In this document: one piece after another, positions 22,958 to 30,658 of the stretch
Layout: each line of letters begins with the position of its first letter
Position numbering within the stretch: position 1 is the stretch's first letter
From: DAOUMU01 sp034409055
GTDB taxonomy: Bacteria; Chloroflexota; Anaerolineae; 4572-78; J111
Direction: 5' to 3'
Assembly: GCA_034409055.1 (NCBI GenBank)
Contig: DAOUMU010000164.1
Span: 1 to 60,034, forward strand
Length of the DNA stretch: 60,034 nucleotides
Notes under the pieces: model-generated
Database searches by the model: none
Seen by the model: the letters and a program-made list of their open reading frames with translations, nothing else
Told to the model about the DNA's origin: nothing
Program-made: the position numbers and the translations under genes

Positions 22958-24160
22958 ATGCCTTTGTCTGAACCACAGGCCAATCTTCAAAACCAGCCAT
23001 CAGAAGAATCATCCCAAAAGCGACCAATACGCCCATTACAACAATCACAACAACCAACCCAACAACAGCCACCGCAGTCACCACCACGTCCCCGCGCCCC
23101 ACGCGGTGCGGCTCAACGGCGTGCCGGCGGTCCCTCGCCTAGAAGTTTAAATCAGGTTTTGAGAGAGGCCGACCGGATGGTGGTTCAGGGTGAGCTGGAC
23201 GAGTATTTACCCGTACCCTGCGGCTTTGACCAAATTGATCGTTTAATTGGCGGTGGCCTGCGCCGAACGGAGTTAGTTCTCCTGGGCGGCGCGCAAGGCA
23301 TTGGTAAAACCATCACCGCTTTACAGATGGCTCGCAATCTGGCCCTCAACGAAGCCACCTACGCTTTCTATATCTCCTACGAGCACAGCGAAGTGCATCT
23401 CTTAAATCGTCTCATTTGCCAGGAAAGTATTGACCCAACCAAGGACGATGTCAGCGGTGGTATCCGCTTGAAAGATTTGCACAACATTGTGGTCAGCAAA
23501 CGAGCCCGAGAGTGGGTGCGCAAAGACGGCAATATTGGTCTACATCAAATTCTATCACAGCATCCCAAGACTGCCAAAGCGATGCAAACAATTAGTCGCT
23601 ATGCCGACCGTTTAATTTTGATGAAAGCCAGCCCGGCAGTCACCACGTTGAATGCCATTCGAGAAATGACTCGGCAGATCGTAGAGGCCACAAACGGCAA
23701 GATGGTGCTATTTATAGATTATTTGCAAAAAATAGCCATTTATCCGGAACGAGCGGTCGATGAAAATGACAAGGTGACCATTGTTGTCGAAGGGCTCAAA
23801 GATATTGCTATGACCCAAAATATTCCGGTGGTGGCCATCGTGGCCGCCGACCGGGAGGGGTTAAGAAGCAGGCGTATGCATTTATATCATCTACGTGGCA
23901 GCTCTGCCCTTGATTATGAGTGTGATATCGCCATTCTTATGAACAATAAATTTCATATTCTCTCGAAAGACCACGTCTCCTTTAACCCCTACAAGAGTGA
24001 GAGTTACCGCGATTGGGTCGTATTTACCCTGGAGAAGAATCGGGCCGGTCGGGCCATGATCGATGTCGAATTTCGAATGCGCCCCCAACATTTCTGCTTT
24101 AATCCCAAGGGTAATTTGGTCGAACAGAAATTGATTGACGAAAAGATTATTGTTGAATAA
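22958..24160 (+). CDS. Stand-alone DnaB-C/RecA-like ATPase with Gln/Pro-rich N-terminus
   Basis: A 400-residue protein. The first 60 residues are disordered and rich in Gln, Pro and Arg. The rest matches the C-terminal ATPase of the replicative helicase DnaB: FDQIDRLIGGGLRRTELVLLGG, Walker A GGAQGIGKT (about 110-118), YISYEHSEVHLLNRL, Walker B MVLFIDYLQKI, and the motif-III/sensor region IPVVAIVAADREGLRSRRMHLYHLRGSSALDYECDIAILM. The N-terminal primase-contacting domain of true DnaB is absent, so this is probably not the replicative helicase; it resembles RadA/KaiC-type relatives. RBS AGGGGAAG precedes the ATG. Confidence 0.82.
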   Translation: MPLSEPQANLQNQPSEESSQKRPIRPLQQSQQPTQQQPPQSPPRPRAPRGAAQRRAGGPSPRSLNQVLREADRMVVQGELDEYLPVPCGFDQIDRLIGGGLRRTELVLLGGAQGIGKTITALQMARNLALNEATYAFYISYEHSEVHLLNRLICQESIDPTKDDVSGGIRLKDLHNIVVSKRAREWVRKDGNIGLHQILSQHPKTAKAMQTISRYADRLILMKASPAVTTLNAIREMTRQIVEATNGKMVLFIDYLQKIAIYPERAVDENDKVTIVVEGLKDIAMTQNIPVVAIVAADREGLRSRRMHLYHLRGSSALDYECDIAILMNNKFHILSKDHVSFNPYKSESYRDWVVFTLEKNRAGRAMIDVEFRMRPQHFCFNPKGNLVEQKLIDEKIIVE

Positions 24161-24185
24161 AGTTTTCCAAAATTCGAACTCTTTC

Positions 24186-24214
24186 AGGAGTGGTTAATAT
24201 AGCCACTCCTTTTT
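24186..24214 (+). terminator. Rho-independent terminator
   Basis: The stem AGGAGTGG/CCACTCCT with a 9-base loop and a T-run follows the DnaB-like gene by 26 bases. Confidence 0.85.
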
Positions 24215-24231
24215 ATGTCTACTTAACCCGT

Positions 24232-24262
24232 TTGACAAAGCAGCTTTACATAGTAATAATAT
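24232..24262 (+). promoter_or_regulatory. Possible promoter for the TlpA gene
   Basis: A consensus TTGACA at 24232-24237 is followed by TAATAA after 16 bp, within an AT-rich stretch. A second AT-rich -10-like run (TATAATATAAT) lies near 24310-24321, and a small hairpin (TATGG/CCATA) near 24366. Confidence 0.45.
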
Positions 24263-24413
24263 AAGAGGCCATCAAGTATGGAAGATAGCTTACTGTGGGC
24301 TGAGTTTGTATATAATATAATACACTCACGGTGATAAATCCTTTCCTACAAAAAAGAATTTCCCTATGGTATCAAGCGATTGCCATACTTGTTTTGGAGG
24401 TGAGCATTAAACA

Positions 24414-25010
24414 ATGAGTATCGAAACCACCGTTGAAAAAAATCATGGCCAGCTTCCAATATTAAAAGCCCGCTGGTTCTGGGTCATCGTGATTGGCCTG
24501 GTTATCGTTTTGGGCAGCATGTGGATTGTCTTTTCTCAAACCATCAGGAATAGCAGCGTGGTCGAAGGGGATGTCATCACCCTGGAACCGGCTCCCGTGG
24601 CCGGACATCCGGCGCCGGATTTTGAATTAAAAACGCTTAACGGGGACACACTTCACCTGAGCGATTTTAAGGGAACGCCGGTCCTGGTCAATTTCTGGGC
24701 CACCTGGTGTGGACCCTGTCGAGCCGAGTTTCCTGACTTCCAGAAGACATTTGTCGATAATGCCGATAATCTGGTGATTATTGCGGTCAACAACACGGTG
24801 GCCGACCAGGTAGACTTGGTTGACGATTTTGTAGCAGAAATGGGAGCTACCTTCCCGGTTGTTTTGGACGAAACCGGAGAGACGGTTGAAACCTATCGGG
24901 TATTGGGCTTGCCCACCTCTGTCTTCATTGATAGAGAGGGGATCGTTAATGAAGTGTTTACCGGCCCCATCAACCAGGCCTATATTGAGTCAAAACTTCC
25001 AGAACTGTAG
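24414..25010 (+). CDS. TlpA-like membrane-anchored thioredoxin
   Basis: A 198-residue protein with one N-terminal membrane anchor (WFWVIVIGLVIVLGSMWIVF, residues 21-40) and a TlpA/ResA-type thioredoxin domain outside. The active site is WATWCGPC, with Cys99 and Cys102. APDFELKTLNGDTLHLSDFKG and the cis-Pro segment LGLPTSVFID are also present. It is expected to reduce or exchange disulfides in exported proteins, for example during cytochrome c maturation. RBS TTGGAGG precedes the ATG. The Lgt-like and sortase genes follow after a repeat element. Confidence 0.9.
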   Translation: MSIETTVEKNHGQLPILKARWFWVIVIGLVIVLGSMWIVFSQTIRNSSVVEGDVITLEPAPVAGHPAPDFELKTLNGDTLHLSDFKGTPVLVNFWATWCGPCRAEFPDFQKTFVDNADNLVIIAVNNTVADQVDLVDDFVAEMGATFPVVLDETGETVETYRVLGLPTSVFIDREGIVNEVFTGPINQAYIESKLPEL

Positions 25011-25017
25011 AAGTTTT

Positions 25018-25211
25018 GTAACTACCTACCATGTCATTCTGAACGAGCGCAGCGAGTGAAGAATCTCCAAGGTTTTGGTAAATACCCGAGGGGCACAGGT
25101 ACCCAAGGGGCACAGGGTAGACCTCTTTTGGGCCAAAGTTTCGGAGATTCCTCGTCGTTTATGCCCTTTGGGTACTGCGCTCCTCGGAATGACATGAGGG
25201 TAGGCAGTTAC
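25018..25211 (+). repeat. TGTCATTC-type palindromic element, copy C
   Basis: Nearly identical to copy B, including its three micro-palindromes (25083-25095, 25100-25112, 25162-25174). The main difference is GAACGAGCGCAGCGAGTGAAG in place of GAACAGGTGAAG near the left arm. It begins 8 bases after the TlpA stop. Confidence 0.9.
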
Positions 25212-25297
25212 GAAGTTTTGATAAAGTTCATATAACTGATCACCGGCGAATGAGCGGATGATCGATTAAGACGCTCCATTCGCCTATTTGCTGTTTT

Positions 25298-26050
25298 ATG
25301 CTACCGACAATTCTAATCGGTTCGATTGCTTTACCTACCTATCCTTTGTTATGGTTAATAGCCCTGTGGGCCGGTATGTGGTTGTCTACTTATCGGGCCA
25401 AACAGTTGGACCTTGATGGTGATCATGTTTACAACGCCGGCTTATACGGCCTGATTGCCGGTATCCTGGGGGCTCGACTCTGGTTTGTATTGTCTCACTG
25501 GGAAAATTACGCCTCTGATATTACCCAGGCCCTCTCTCTATCTCGCAGCGCCCTTTCGTCCGGCGAGGGCTTTATTATTGCCGGGCTGGCTGTACTGATT
25601 TATCTGCAACGTAACAATGTCCCCCTGGGGGCTTTCTTTGATGCCGTCGCGCCCGGGTTGGCCCTGGCCATAGCTATTGGTAATGTGGGTGCATTTTTGG
25701 GCGGCCAGGCCTTAGGTATGCCCTCAAACCTGCCCTGGGCAATTGAGATATCGGGGATAGCCAGACATCCGGTCCAACTGTATGAAGCTGGCGCCAGCTT
25801 GATCATCTTGGCAATTTTATATTTTGGCCGAACGTGGCGGCTCTGGCCTGGTTTTTACTTTTGGCTGTTCGTGGTCCTTTACGGTACCGGTCGTCTGTTA
25901 TTGGAAATTTTTCGGGCGCGTCCCTATCTGATTGGCGATGGCTATCTGGCCGTACAAGTACTGGCCCTGGTGGCCATAGTTGTTGCTCTGGCTGTTATCG
26001 CTTATAATTTTAGTAATGATTCAGAAAAGATCCATACAGAAAACGCATGA
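25298..26050 (+). CDS. Lgt-like prolipoprotein diacylglyceryl transferase family protein, active-site motifs altered
   Basis: A 250-residue polytopic membrane protein with the overall Lgt pattern: YPLLWLIALWAGMWLSTY at the start, LYGLIAGILGARLWFVLSHWENY, HPVQLYEAGASLI and GTGRLLLEIFRARPYLIGDGYLA. True Lgt moves diacylglycerol from phosphatidylglycerol to the lipobox cysteine. Two hallmark segments are altered. The GGLSFHGG-type loop with the essential His reads SSGEGFIIAG, and the RIGNFINGE-type signature reads AIGNVGAFLGGQ, losing its Arg. The protein may have a changed function. It overlaps the sortase gene by four bases. Confidence 0.78.
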   Translation: MLPTILIGSIALPTYPLLWLIALWAGMWLSTYRAKQLDLDGDHVYNAGLYGLIAGILGARLWFVLSHWENYASDITQALSLSRSALSSGEGFIIAGLAVLIYLQRNNVPLGAFFDAVAPGLALAIAIGNVGAFLGGQALGMPSNLPWAIEISGIARHPVQLYEAGASLIILAILYFGRTWRLWPGFYFWLFVVLYGTGRLLLEIFRARPYLIGDGYLAVQVLALVAIVVALAVIAYNFSNDSEKIHTENA

Positions 26051-27036
26051 AATCGTCAAATAAACACTCATTGTTTGAGCAGGTTGCTCTGTTATTTGCC
26101 AGTTTTATCTGGACTATGGTCGTCCTGACGGCCGTTATCCTCTTTTGGGTTTATCGAGACGTGCAGGCTCGGTGGGAATTCGTGATGGATGCCCCTCCAG
26201 AAGTTTTGGCCCAGGCAGCACCCCCTACAGCTACCCCCTCTCCTACCGCCACCCTATGGGCGGGTCCCGGCCCCACGGCAACCCCTACGGCGACCCAACC
26301 TCCCACGCCCACGGCGACCTGGGTCATCCAGCCGCCCGATATTCTGCCGGAAACCCTCAATCCCGATGACCCCACCCCCATTCCGGTCATCGTTCATACG
26401 GACGACGAGGCGATTGAATTAGGCTTAGAGCAACCTCCGCCCACCCCTGTCCCTCCTACCCCAACCCCGGAACCTCCTCAAGTAGTACCACTGCCCAACC
26501 AAAATCCTTCGCCCACCCCAGCACCACCACCGGATCCTGTCCCACCTGCCCCTCCCCCGACCGCACCAGCCCCGGTTCCGGTAGAGGAGACCAGCCCTAC
26601 CCGACTGGTGATTGAATCGGTCGGTATCGACTCTGACGTGATCCCTGTTGGCTGGACGGTAGTCGAGCAAAACGGCCGGAAATATAGCATTTGGCAGGTT
26701 GCCGATTATGCTGTAGGATGGCACAAAACCACGGCTGCCCTGGGCCAGCCGGGTAACACAGTCATGGCTGGCCATCATAATATTAACGGCGAGATTTTTC
26801 GGGACCTGGTGAATGTAGAAGTCGGGGACAAAGTCACCGCTTATGCCGGGGAGAGAAAATTTGAATACGTTGTTGAATTAAAAACCATCGTCAAGGAAAA
26901 GGGCGAACCGATTGAGACACGGCAACGTAATGCCCAATGGATTGCCCCCACTGAAGACGAACGGCTAACCTTTGTAACCTGTTGGCCCTATACCAGCAAC
27001 ACCCACCGGGTTATTGTTGTGGCTAAGCCGATTTAA
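26047..27036 (+). CDS. Sortase-family transpeptidase with long Pro/Thr stalk
   Basis: A 329-residue protein with an N-terminal membrane anchor (LFASFIWTMVVLTAVILFWVY, about 16-36) and a disordered Pro/Thr stalk (about 55-185, with repeated PTPT and PPTPTPEPP). A sortase domain follows, whose catalytic triad is visible: His in AGHHN (243/244), Cys312 in FVTCWPY and Arg321 in THRVIV. Sortases cut LPXTG-like signals and join proteins to the cell surface or to pili. No LPXTG substrate is evident in this window. Overlap with the Lgt-like gene (ATGA) shows coupled translation. Confidence 0.92.
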   Translation: MKSSNKHSLFEQVALLFASFIWTMVVLTAVILFWVYRDVQARWEFVMDAPPEVLAQAAPPTATPSPTATLWAGPGPTATPTATQPPTPTATWVIQPPDILPETLNPDDPTPIPVIVHTDDEAIELGLEQPPPTPVPPTPTPEPPQVVPLPNQNPSPTPAPPPDPVPPAPPPTAPAPVPVEETSPTRLVIESVGIDSDVIPVGWTVVEQNGRKYSIWQVADYAVGWHKTTAALGQPGNTVMAGHHNINGEIFRDLVNVEVGDKVTAYAGERKFEYVVELKTIVKEKGEPIETRQRNAQWIAPTEDERLTFVTCWPYTSNTHRVIVVAKPI

Positions 27037-27059
27037 GTGCCTGGTCTGTAAAAAAGTAG

Positions 27060-27079
27060 AGCGGCATCCCTATGCCGCT
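27060..27079. terminator. Hairpin after the sortase gene
   Basis: AGCGGCAT-CCCT-ATGCCGCT is a perfect 8-bp stem 23 bases after the sortase stop, without a T-run. Confidence 0.4.
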
Positions 27080-27165
27080 AACGTATGGGGAGGCGGCAGT
27101 TGCTATCCGAATAAAATGAAACACCCTCATCTGATTTCAGTAAGATTATTTAAGGAGTTTCATGC

Positions 27166-27675
27166 ATGAGCTTATTAGATCTACCTCTAATTGCCAAAAT
27201 ACGACGTAACCATGCCCTGGAGCATGCCACTATTCATGTTCTCAGTAGGCGTCATAACAACCTCTCTCTGGTGGGTCGCAGCGATTGGAATGGTTTTACA
27301 CTCTATGGACCGATTGGTACCGCAGAAGTTAAACAGGCTGCTCACGAAGCGCTGCGACGTCTGCGCCAGGGCGAGAGGAATCTGGCTGTGCATCCGCGCT
27401 GCGGAACCGTACTGGCCACAACGGGCATTCTAACAGCGTTGGCCGCCTTTTTGGCTATTAGCCTGGACGGCGACTCTCGCAGTCGCTTTCGGTGGGGCAG
27501 TATCCCGCTGGCTATGCTGGCTGCAACCGGTGCCGCCATCCTGGCTCAGCCACTTGGCCTCTTCCTTCAAGAACGCTTTACAACCAGCGGTGATCCTGAC
27601 AAGTTGGAAATTAAAAATATCAGCCTCAACCCCACGGCTAACCTTATCGTACATCGCGTTGATACAGTCCAATAG
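27166..27675 (+). CDS. DUF6391-like membrane protein
   Basis: A 169-residue protein with the motif IRRNHALEHATIHVLSRR at the N-terminus, which I recall from an uncharacterised family (DUF6391) in Chloroflexota and Cyanobacteria. The paired His/Glu in HALEHAT look like a metal site. A second conserved-looking part, VHPRCGTVLATTGILTALAAFLA, leads into the first membrane helix, and a second helix follows (IPLAMLAATGAAILAQPLGLFL). The function is unknown. RBS AAGGAG precedes the ATG. The family call is from memory and should be checked. Confidence 0.65.
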   Translation: MSLLDLPLIAKIRRNHALEHATIHVLSRRHNNLSLVGRSDWNGFTLYGPIGTAEVKQAAHEALRRLRQGERNLAVHPRCGTVLATTGILTALAAFLAISLDGDSRSRFRWGSIPLAMLAATGAAILAQPLGLFLQERFTTSGDPDKLEIKNISLNPTANLIVHRVDTVQ

Positions 27676-27817
27676 AACGGGCGAATGAGCGAATGGGCGA
27701 ATGATGAATAACAAAATTCGCCATTCGCCACACTGGCCCTGCCTGTGCCCGCTTTTTGGGTATGGGTTCGCCCATTCGCCTATTCGCCGTTCGCCATTCG
27801 CTGATTCGCTGATTCCT
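27676..27817 (+). repeat. ATTCGCC-type palindrome with a nested insert, forming the holA leader
   Basis: Repeated GCGAATG units on the left face ATTCGCC units on the right, making a long imperfect hairpin. The loop holds CTGTGCCCGCTTTTTGGGTATGG (micro-palindrome at 27746-27762), also found at 1739-1758 and inverted at 49676-49697. The repeat runs up to the start codon of holA. Confidence 0.85.
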
Positions 27818-28783
27818 ATGCTTTACATTTTTCACGGTCCCGATGATTTCACCCGAACTGAACAAATAACTGAGCTCAAAGCGGCCCTGGGGGATCCCAC
27901 GACGGCCGATTTGAACATTACTCTGCTCGATGGGCGTGGCTTGACTCTGAGTGAGATTCGGCACCACGCCGATGCCATACCCTTTTTGGCCCCCAAACGG
28001 CTGGTGATTGTGAACGGTTACCTTAGCTATGCAGGTGATAAAGCTGAGGAACTGCAAGCCCTGGTCGATTACCTGGAGCACCTGTCCCCGACAACCGATC
28101 TGGTGTTGGTTGAAACAGAAGCCCTGGATAAGCGACACCCGGTACTGAAAGCAGCCACGGCCAGTGGGGCCAAGATTGTTCATTTTGCCGGGCTAGACAA
28201 AAATGAACTCCAATCCTGGATTATCAAGCGAGTCAAGGCCTGCAGCGCTACCATCGAGCCCAGCGCAGCCGAGCTACTGGCTAAACTGGTTGGCCCGGAC
28301 CTGCGTACCCTCAACAATGAAATCGAGAAGCTGGCCCTGTACGTTAATAACCAGCGTCCCATCCAAAAAGCCGATATTGACTTATTGGTACCATACGTCG
28401 AAGAAGCCGAAAGATTTGGTATGTCCAATGCTATTGGGCAGCGTGACGCCCGGCGGGCCTATGACCAACTGCGCAAAGAGTTGGACGAGGGCAAAAATCC
28501 AATGGCTATCTTGGGCGGCATAGCTGCCCAAATAAGAGCTTTGATTGAAGTAAAAGACATGGCTGAGCGGGGTATGTCTCCAGCAGAAATTGCCCGGGCC
28601 AAAGGATGGCGCAGCGATTATGCAGCCAAGATGCGCCTACGCGAGGCGGCCAATTTTTCGATGCAACGGCTTGAGCAGATTTTAGAAATGTTGTTAGAAC
28701 TTGACCTGGCCATTAAAACAGGCCGCATGGATAGTTTGCTGGCTCTGGACACCTTGATTGCTCGCCTGTCTGCTGCCCGGTAA
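27818..28783 (+). CDS. holA: DNA polymerase III subunit delta
   Basis: A 321-residue delta subunit, the part of the clamp loader that opens the beta clamp. Its N-terminal AAA-like domain (MLYIFHGPDDFTRTEQITELKAAL) lacks a Walker A motif, as in all delta subunits. The middle (FLAPKRLVIVNGYL, LVLVETEALDKRHPVLKAA, GPDLRTLNNEIEKLALYV) and the collar domain (AYDQLRKELDEGKNPMAILGGIAAQIRALIEVKDM) are typical. The start is taken at MLYIFHG because upstream codons translate the repeat. No RBS is visible, so the leader hairpin may affect initiation. Confidence 0.92.
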   Translation: MLYIFHGPDDFTRTEQITELKAALGDPTTADLNITLLDGRGLTLSEIRHHADAIPFLAPKRLVIVNGYLSYAGDKAEELQALVDYLEHLSPTTDLVLVETEALDKRHPVLKAATASGAKIVHFAGLDKNELQSWIIKRVKACSATIEPSAAELLAKLVGPDLRTLNNEIEKLALYVNNQRPIQKADIDLLVPYVEEAERFGMSNAIGQRDARRAYDQLRKELDEGKNPMAILGGIAAQIRALIEVKDMAERGMSPAEIARAKGWRSDYAAKMRLREAANFSMQRLEQILEMLLELDLAIKTGRMDSLLALDTLIARLSAAR

Positions 28784-28832
28784 AAGACCCCCTTTCTGCT
28801 GACAAACAATAAACTTTACAACGAGGTAAATC

Positions 28833-30224
28833 ATGAAATTCCGTACGATTATTGAACCCTTTCGTATCAAAACCGTTGAACCCATTCGCCGCACCACTCG
28901 CGCCGAGCGTGAAGCGGCCCTCATCGAGGCCGGTTATAATCTTTTTTTACTGAAAGCCGAAGATGTACTGATCGACCTGCTGACTGACTCCGGCACCGGA
29001 GCTATGTCCTCCGGCCAGTGGGCCGGTATGATGCAGGGGGACGAGTCCTACGCCGGAGCCCGGTCCTATTACCGTTTTGAGACAGCCGTGCGTGAAATTA
29101 CCGGACTGAAGTATGTTATCCCCACCCACCAGGGACGTGCAGCCGAGCGCATCTTATTTGGCTCCAAATTGAAGCCCGGCCAAATTGTGCCCAACAATAC
29201 CCACTTTGATACCACCCGGGCCAACGTCGAATACCGGGGAGCCACGGCCCTGGATATTGCCATCCCCGAGGGCAAACAACCCCAGCTTTACCATCCCTTT
29301 AAGGGTAATATCGACCTGGAAGCCCTGGAGCGAGTCATCACAGAGAATCCGGGCCAGGTGCCAATGGCTATGATCACCGTCACCAACAATTCGGGAGGGG
29401 GTCAGCCGGTCAGCATGGCCAATATCCGGGCCGCCAGCGAAATTTGCCACCGGCATAGTTTGCCCTTGTTTCTAGATGCCTGTCGTTTTGCCGAGAATGC
29501 CTGGTTCATCAAGATGCGAGAAGAGGGCTATGCCGATAAAACCCCCCTGGAAATTGCCCAGGAGATGTTTAGCTATGTCGATGGTTGCACGATGAGCGCC
29601 AAAAAAGACGGCATGTCTAACATCGGTGGGTTCCTGGCGATGAACGACGATGATTTGGCCCAACGTTGCAAAAATATGCTGATTTTGACAGAGGGTTTTC
29701 CCACCTACGGTGGCCTGGCCGGCTATGATTTGGAAGCAATCGCCGTAGGCTTGCATGAGGCCCTGGATGAGGATTACCTGCGCTATCGCATTCGTTCTGT
29801 GGAATATCTGGGGGAGATTCTAACCCGGGAAGAAATTCCAATTGTGCAGCCCACCGGCGGCCATGCTATTTACATTGACGCCAGAACTATGCTGCCCCAT
29901 ATCCCCTGGCATGAATATCCTGCCTGGGCCCTATCCCTGGTTTTGTACCTGGAAGGCGGTATCCGGTCAGTCGAGATTGGCTCCATCATGTTTGGCCAGC
30001 AGCCTGATGGCAGCGAAAAACTGGCGACGATGGAGTTGGTGCGGCTGGCTTTTCCCCGGCGGGTCTACACCCAGAGTCATGTAGATTACCTGGCCGAAGT
30101 TTTGCTTCACGTCAACACCCTACGCGAGTGTATTAGGGGGGTGCGTATCGTGGAAGCCCCCCCGGTGTTGCGCCATTTCACTGTCCGCATGGCCCCAGCG
30201 CATGGGAAATTGATCGTGAGGTGA
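28833..30224 (+). CDS. tnaA: Tryptophanase (tryptophan indole-lyase)
   Basis: A 463-residue PLP enzyme of the tryptophanase/tyrosine phenol-lyase family, splitting tryptophan to indole, pyruvate and ammonia. The PLP lysine is in TMSAKKDGMSNIGG (Lys258). Residues that separate the two activities point to tryptophan: Asp126 in HFDTT (Thr in tyrosine phenol-lyase), VEIGS rather than an Arg-containing motif, and His448 in RHFT. A weak RBS (GAGGT) precedes the ATG. No tnaC-like leader peptide or tryptophan permease is visible; the gap to holA is only 49 bases. Close relatives that cleave other beta-substituted amino acids cannot be excluded. Confidence 0.88.
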   Translation: MKFRTIIEPFRIKTVEPIRRTTRAEREAALIEAGYNLFLLKAEDVLIDLLTDSGTGAMSSGQWAGMMQGDESYAGARSYYRFETAVREITGLKYVIPTHQGRAAERILFGSKLKPGQIVPNNTHFDTTRANVEYRGATALDIAIPEGKQPQLYHPFKGNIDLEALERVITENPGQVPMAMITVTNNSGGGQPVSMANIRAASEICHRHSLPLFLDACRFAENAWFIKMREEGYADKTPLEIAQEMFSYVDGCTMSAKKDGMSNIGGFLAMNDDDLAQRCKNMLILTEGFPTYGGLAGYDLEAIAVGLHEALDEDYLRYRIRSVEYLGEILTREEIPIVQPTGGHAIYIDARTMLPHIPWHEYPAWALSLVLYLEGGIRSVEIGSIMFGQQPDGSEKLATMELVRLAFPRRVYTQSHVDYLAEVLLHVNTLRECIRGVRIVEAPPVLRHFTVRMAPAHGKLIVR

Positions 30225-30234
30225 ATACTTTGAG

Positions 30235-30269
30235 TTATGTAGGGCAAGTTGCTAACTTGCCCTACATAA
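30235..30269. repeat. Perfect 16-bp hairpin
   Basis: TTATGTAGGGCAAGTT and AACTTGCCCTACATAA pair perfectly across a 3-base loop, starting 11 bases after the tnaA stop. The sequence looks like a dispersed palindrome rather than a terminator, since it lacks a T-run. Confidence 0.8.
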
Positions 30270-30282
30270 TTAAGTATGAATC

Positions 30283-30323
30283 AAAAAGTCCTCTGGCTGG
30301 GCTAAAAGCCAGAGGACTTTTTT
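30283..30323. terminator. Bidirectional terminator between tnaA and the zinc-ribbon gene
   Basis: AAAAAGTCCTCTGGCT and AGCCAGAGGACTTTTTT form a strong stem with A- and T-tracts on both sides, serving the two convergent genes. Confidence 0.9.
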
Positions 30324-30344
30324 CACCGTCTATCGAAATTTGTC

Positions 30345-30560
30345 TTAGTATTCGTAATAATCCTCTTCCTCCTCAAACTCACTCCTTTTTCTTTTCTTCT
30401 TTTTTTTCTGATCCTTGGGGCGTTGCCGAAATGAAGCGCGGCGGCGCTTGCTTTGAAGGGCAGCGGCACAACGCTTACATAAGTGAACTTCCGGTTTGCT
30501 ACTTTCAATCGGCTCGCCACATTCCTCACATTCTCGATAATCTTCTTTATTTTTGGCCAT
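30345..30560 (-). CDS. Small zinc-ribbon protein with basic tail
   Basis: 71 residues. Four cysteines in CEECGEPIE and CKRC form a probable zinc ribbon. It is followed by a strongly basic stretch (RRRASFRQRPKDQKKKKKRKR) and a short acidic, tyrosine-rich end (EFEEEEDYYEY). The charge pattern suggests nucleic-acid or ribosome association; this is inference. The start MAKNKEDY is preferred over upstream codons because the zinc ribbon follows at the usual distance, but the RBS is weak. Confidence 0.6.
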   Translation of the reverse strand: MAKNKEDYRECEECGEPIESSKPEVHLCKRCAAALQSKRRRASFRQRPKDQKKKKKRKRSEFEEEEDYYEY

Positions 30561-30658
30561 GATGTTACATCCAAATAAAATTACGCGATTATTTAACCTC
30601 CAGATATTCATTTTAATTCGCTTTGGACACAAGGTCAAGTTAAATCACGTTAGAGTGT

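Noticed and set aside
27701..27817. Longer N-terminus of HolA
   Set aside because: The codons read the ATTCGCC palindrome and micro-palindrome. The family N-terminus begins at MLYIFHG.
28784..28832. tnaC-type leader peptide for tryptophanase
   Set aside because: The 49-base gap is too short and has no small Trp-containing frame.
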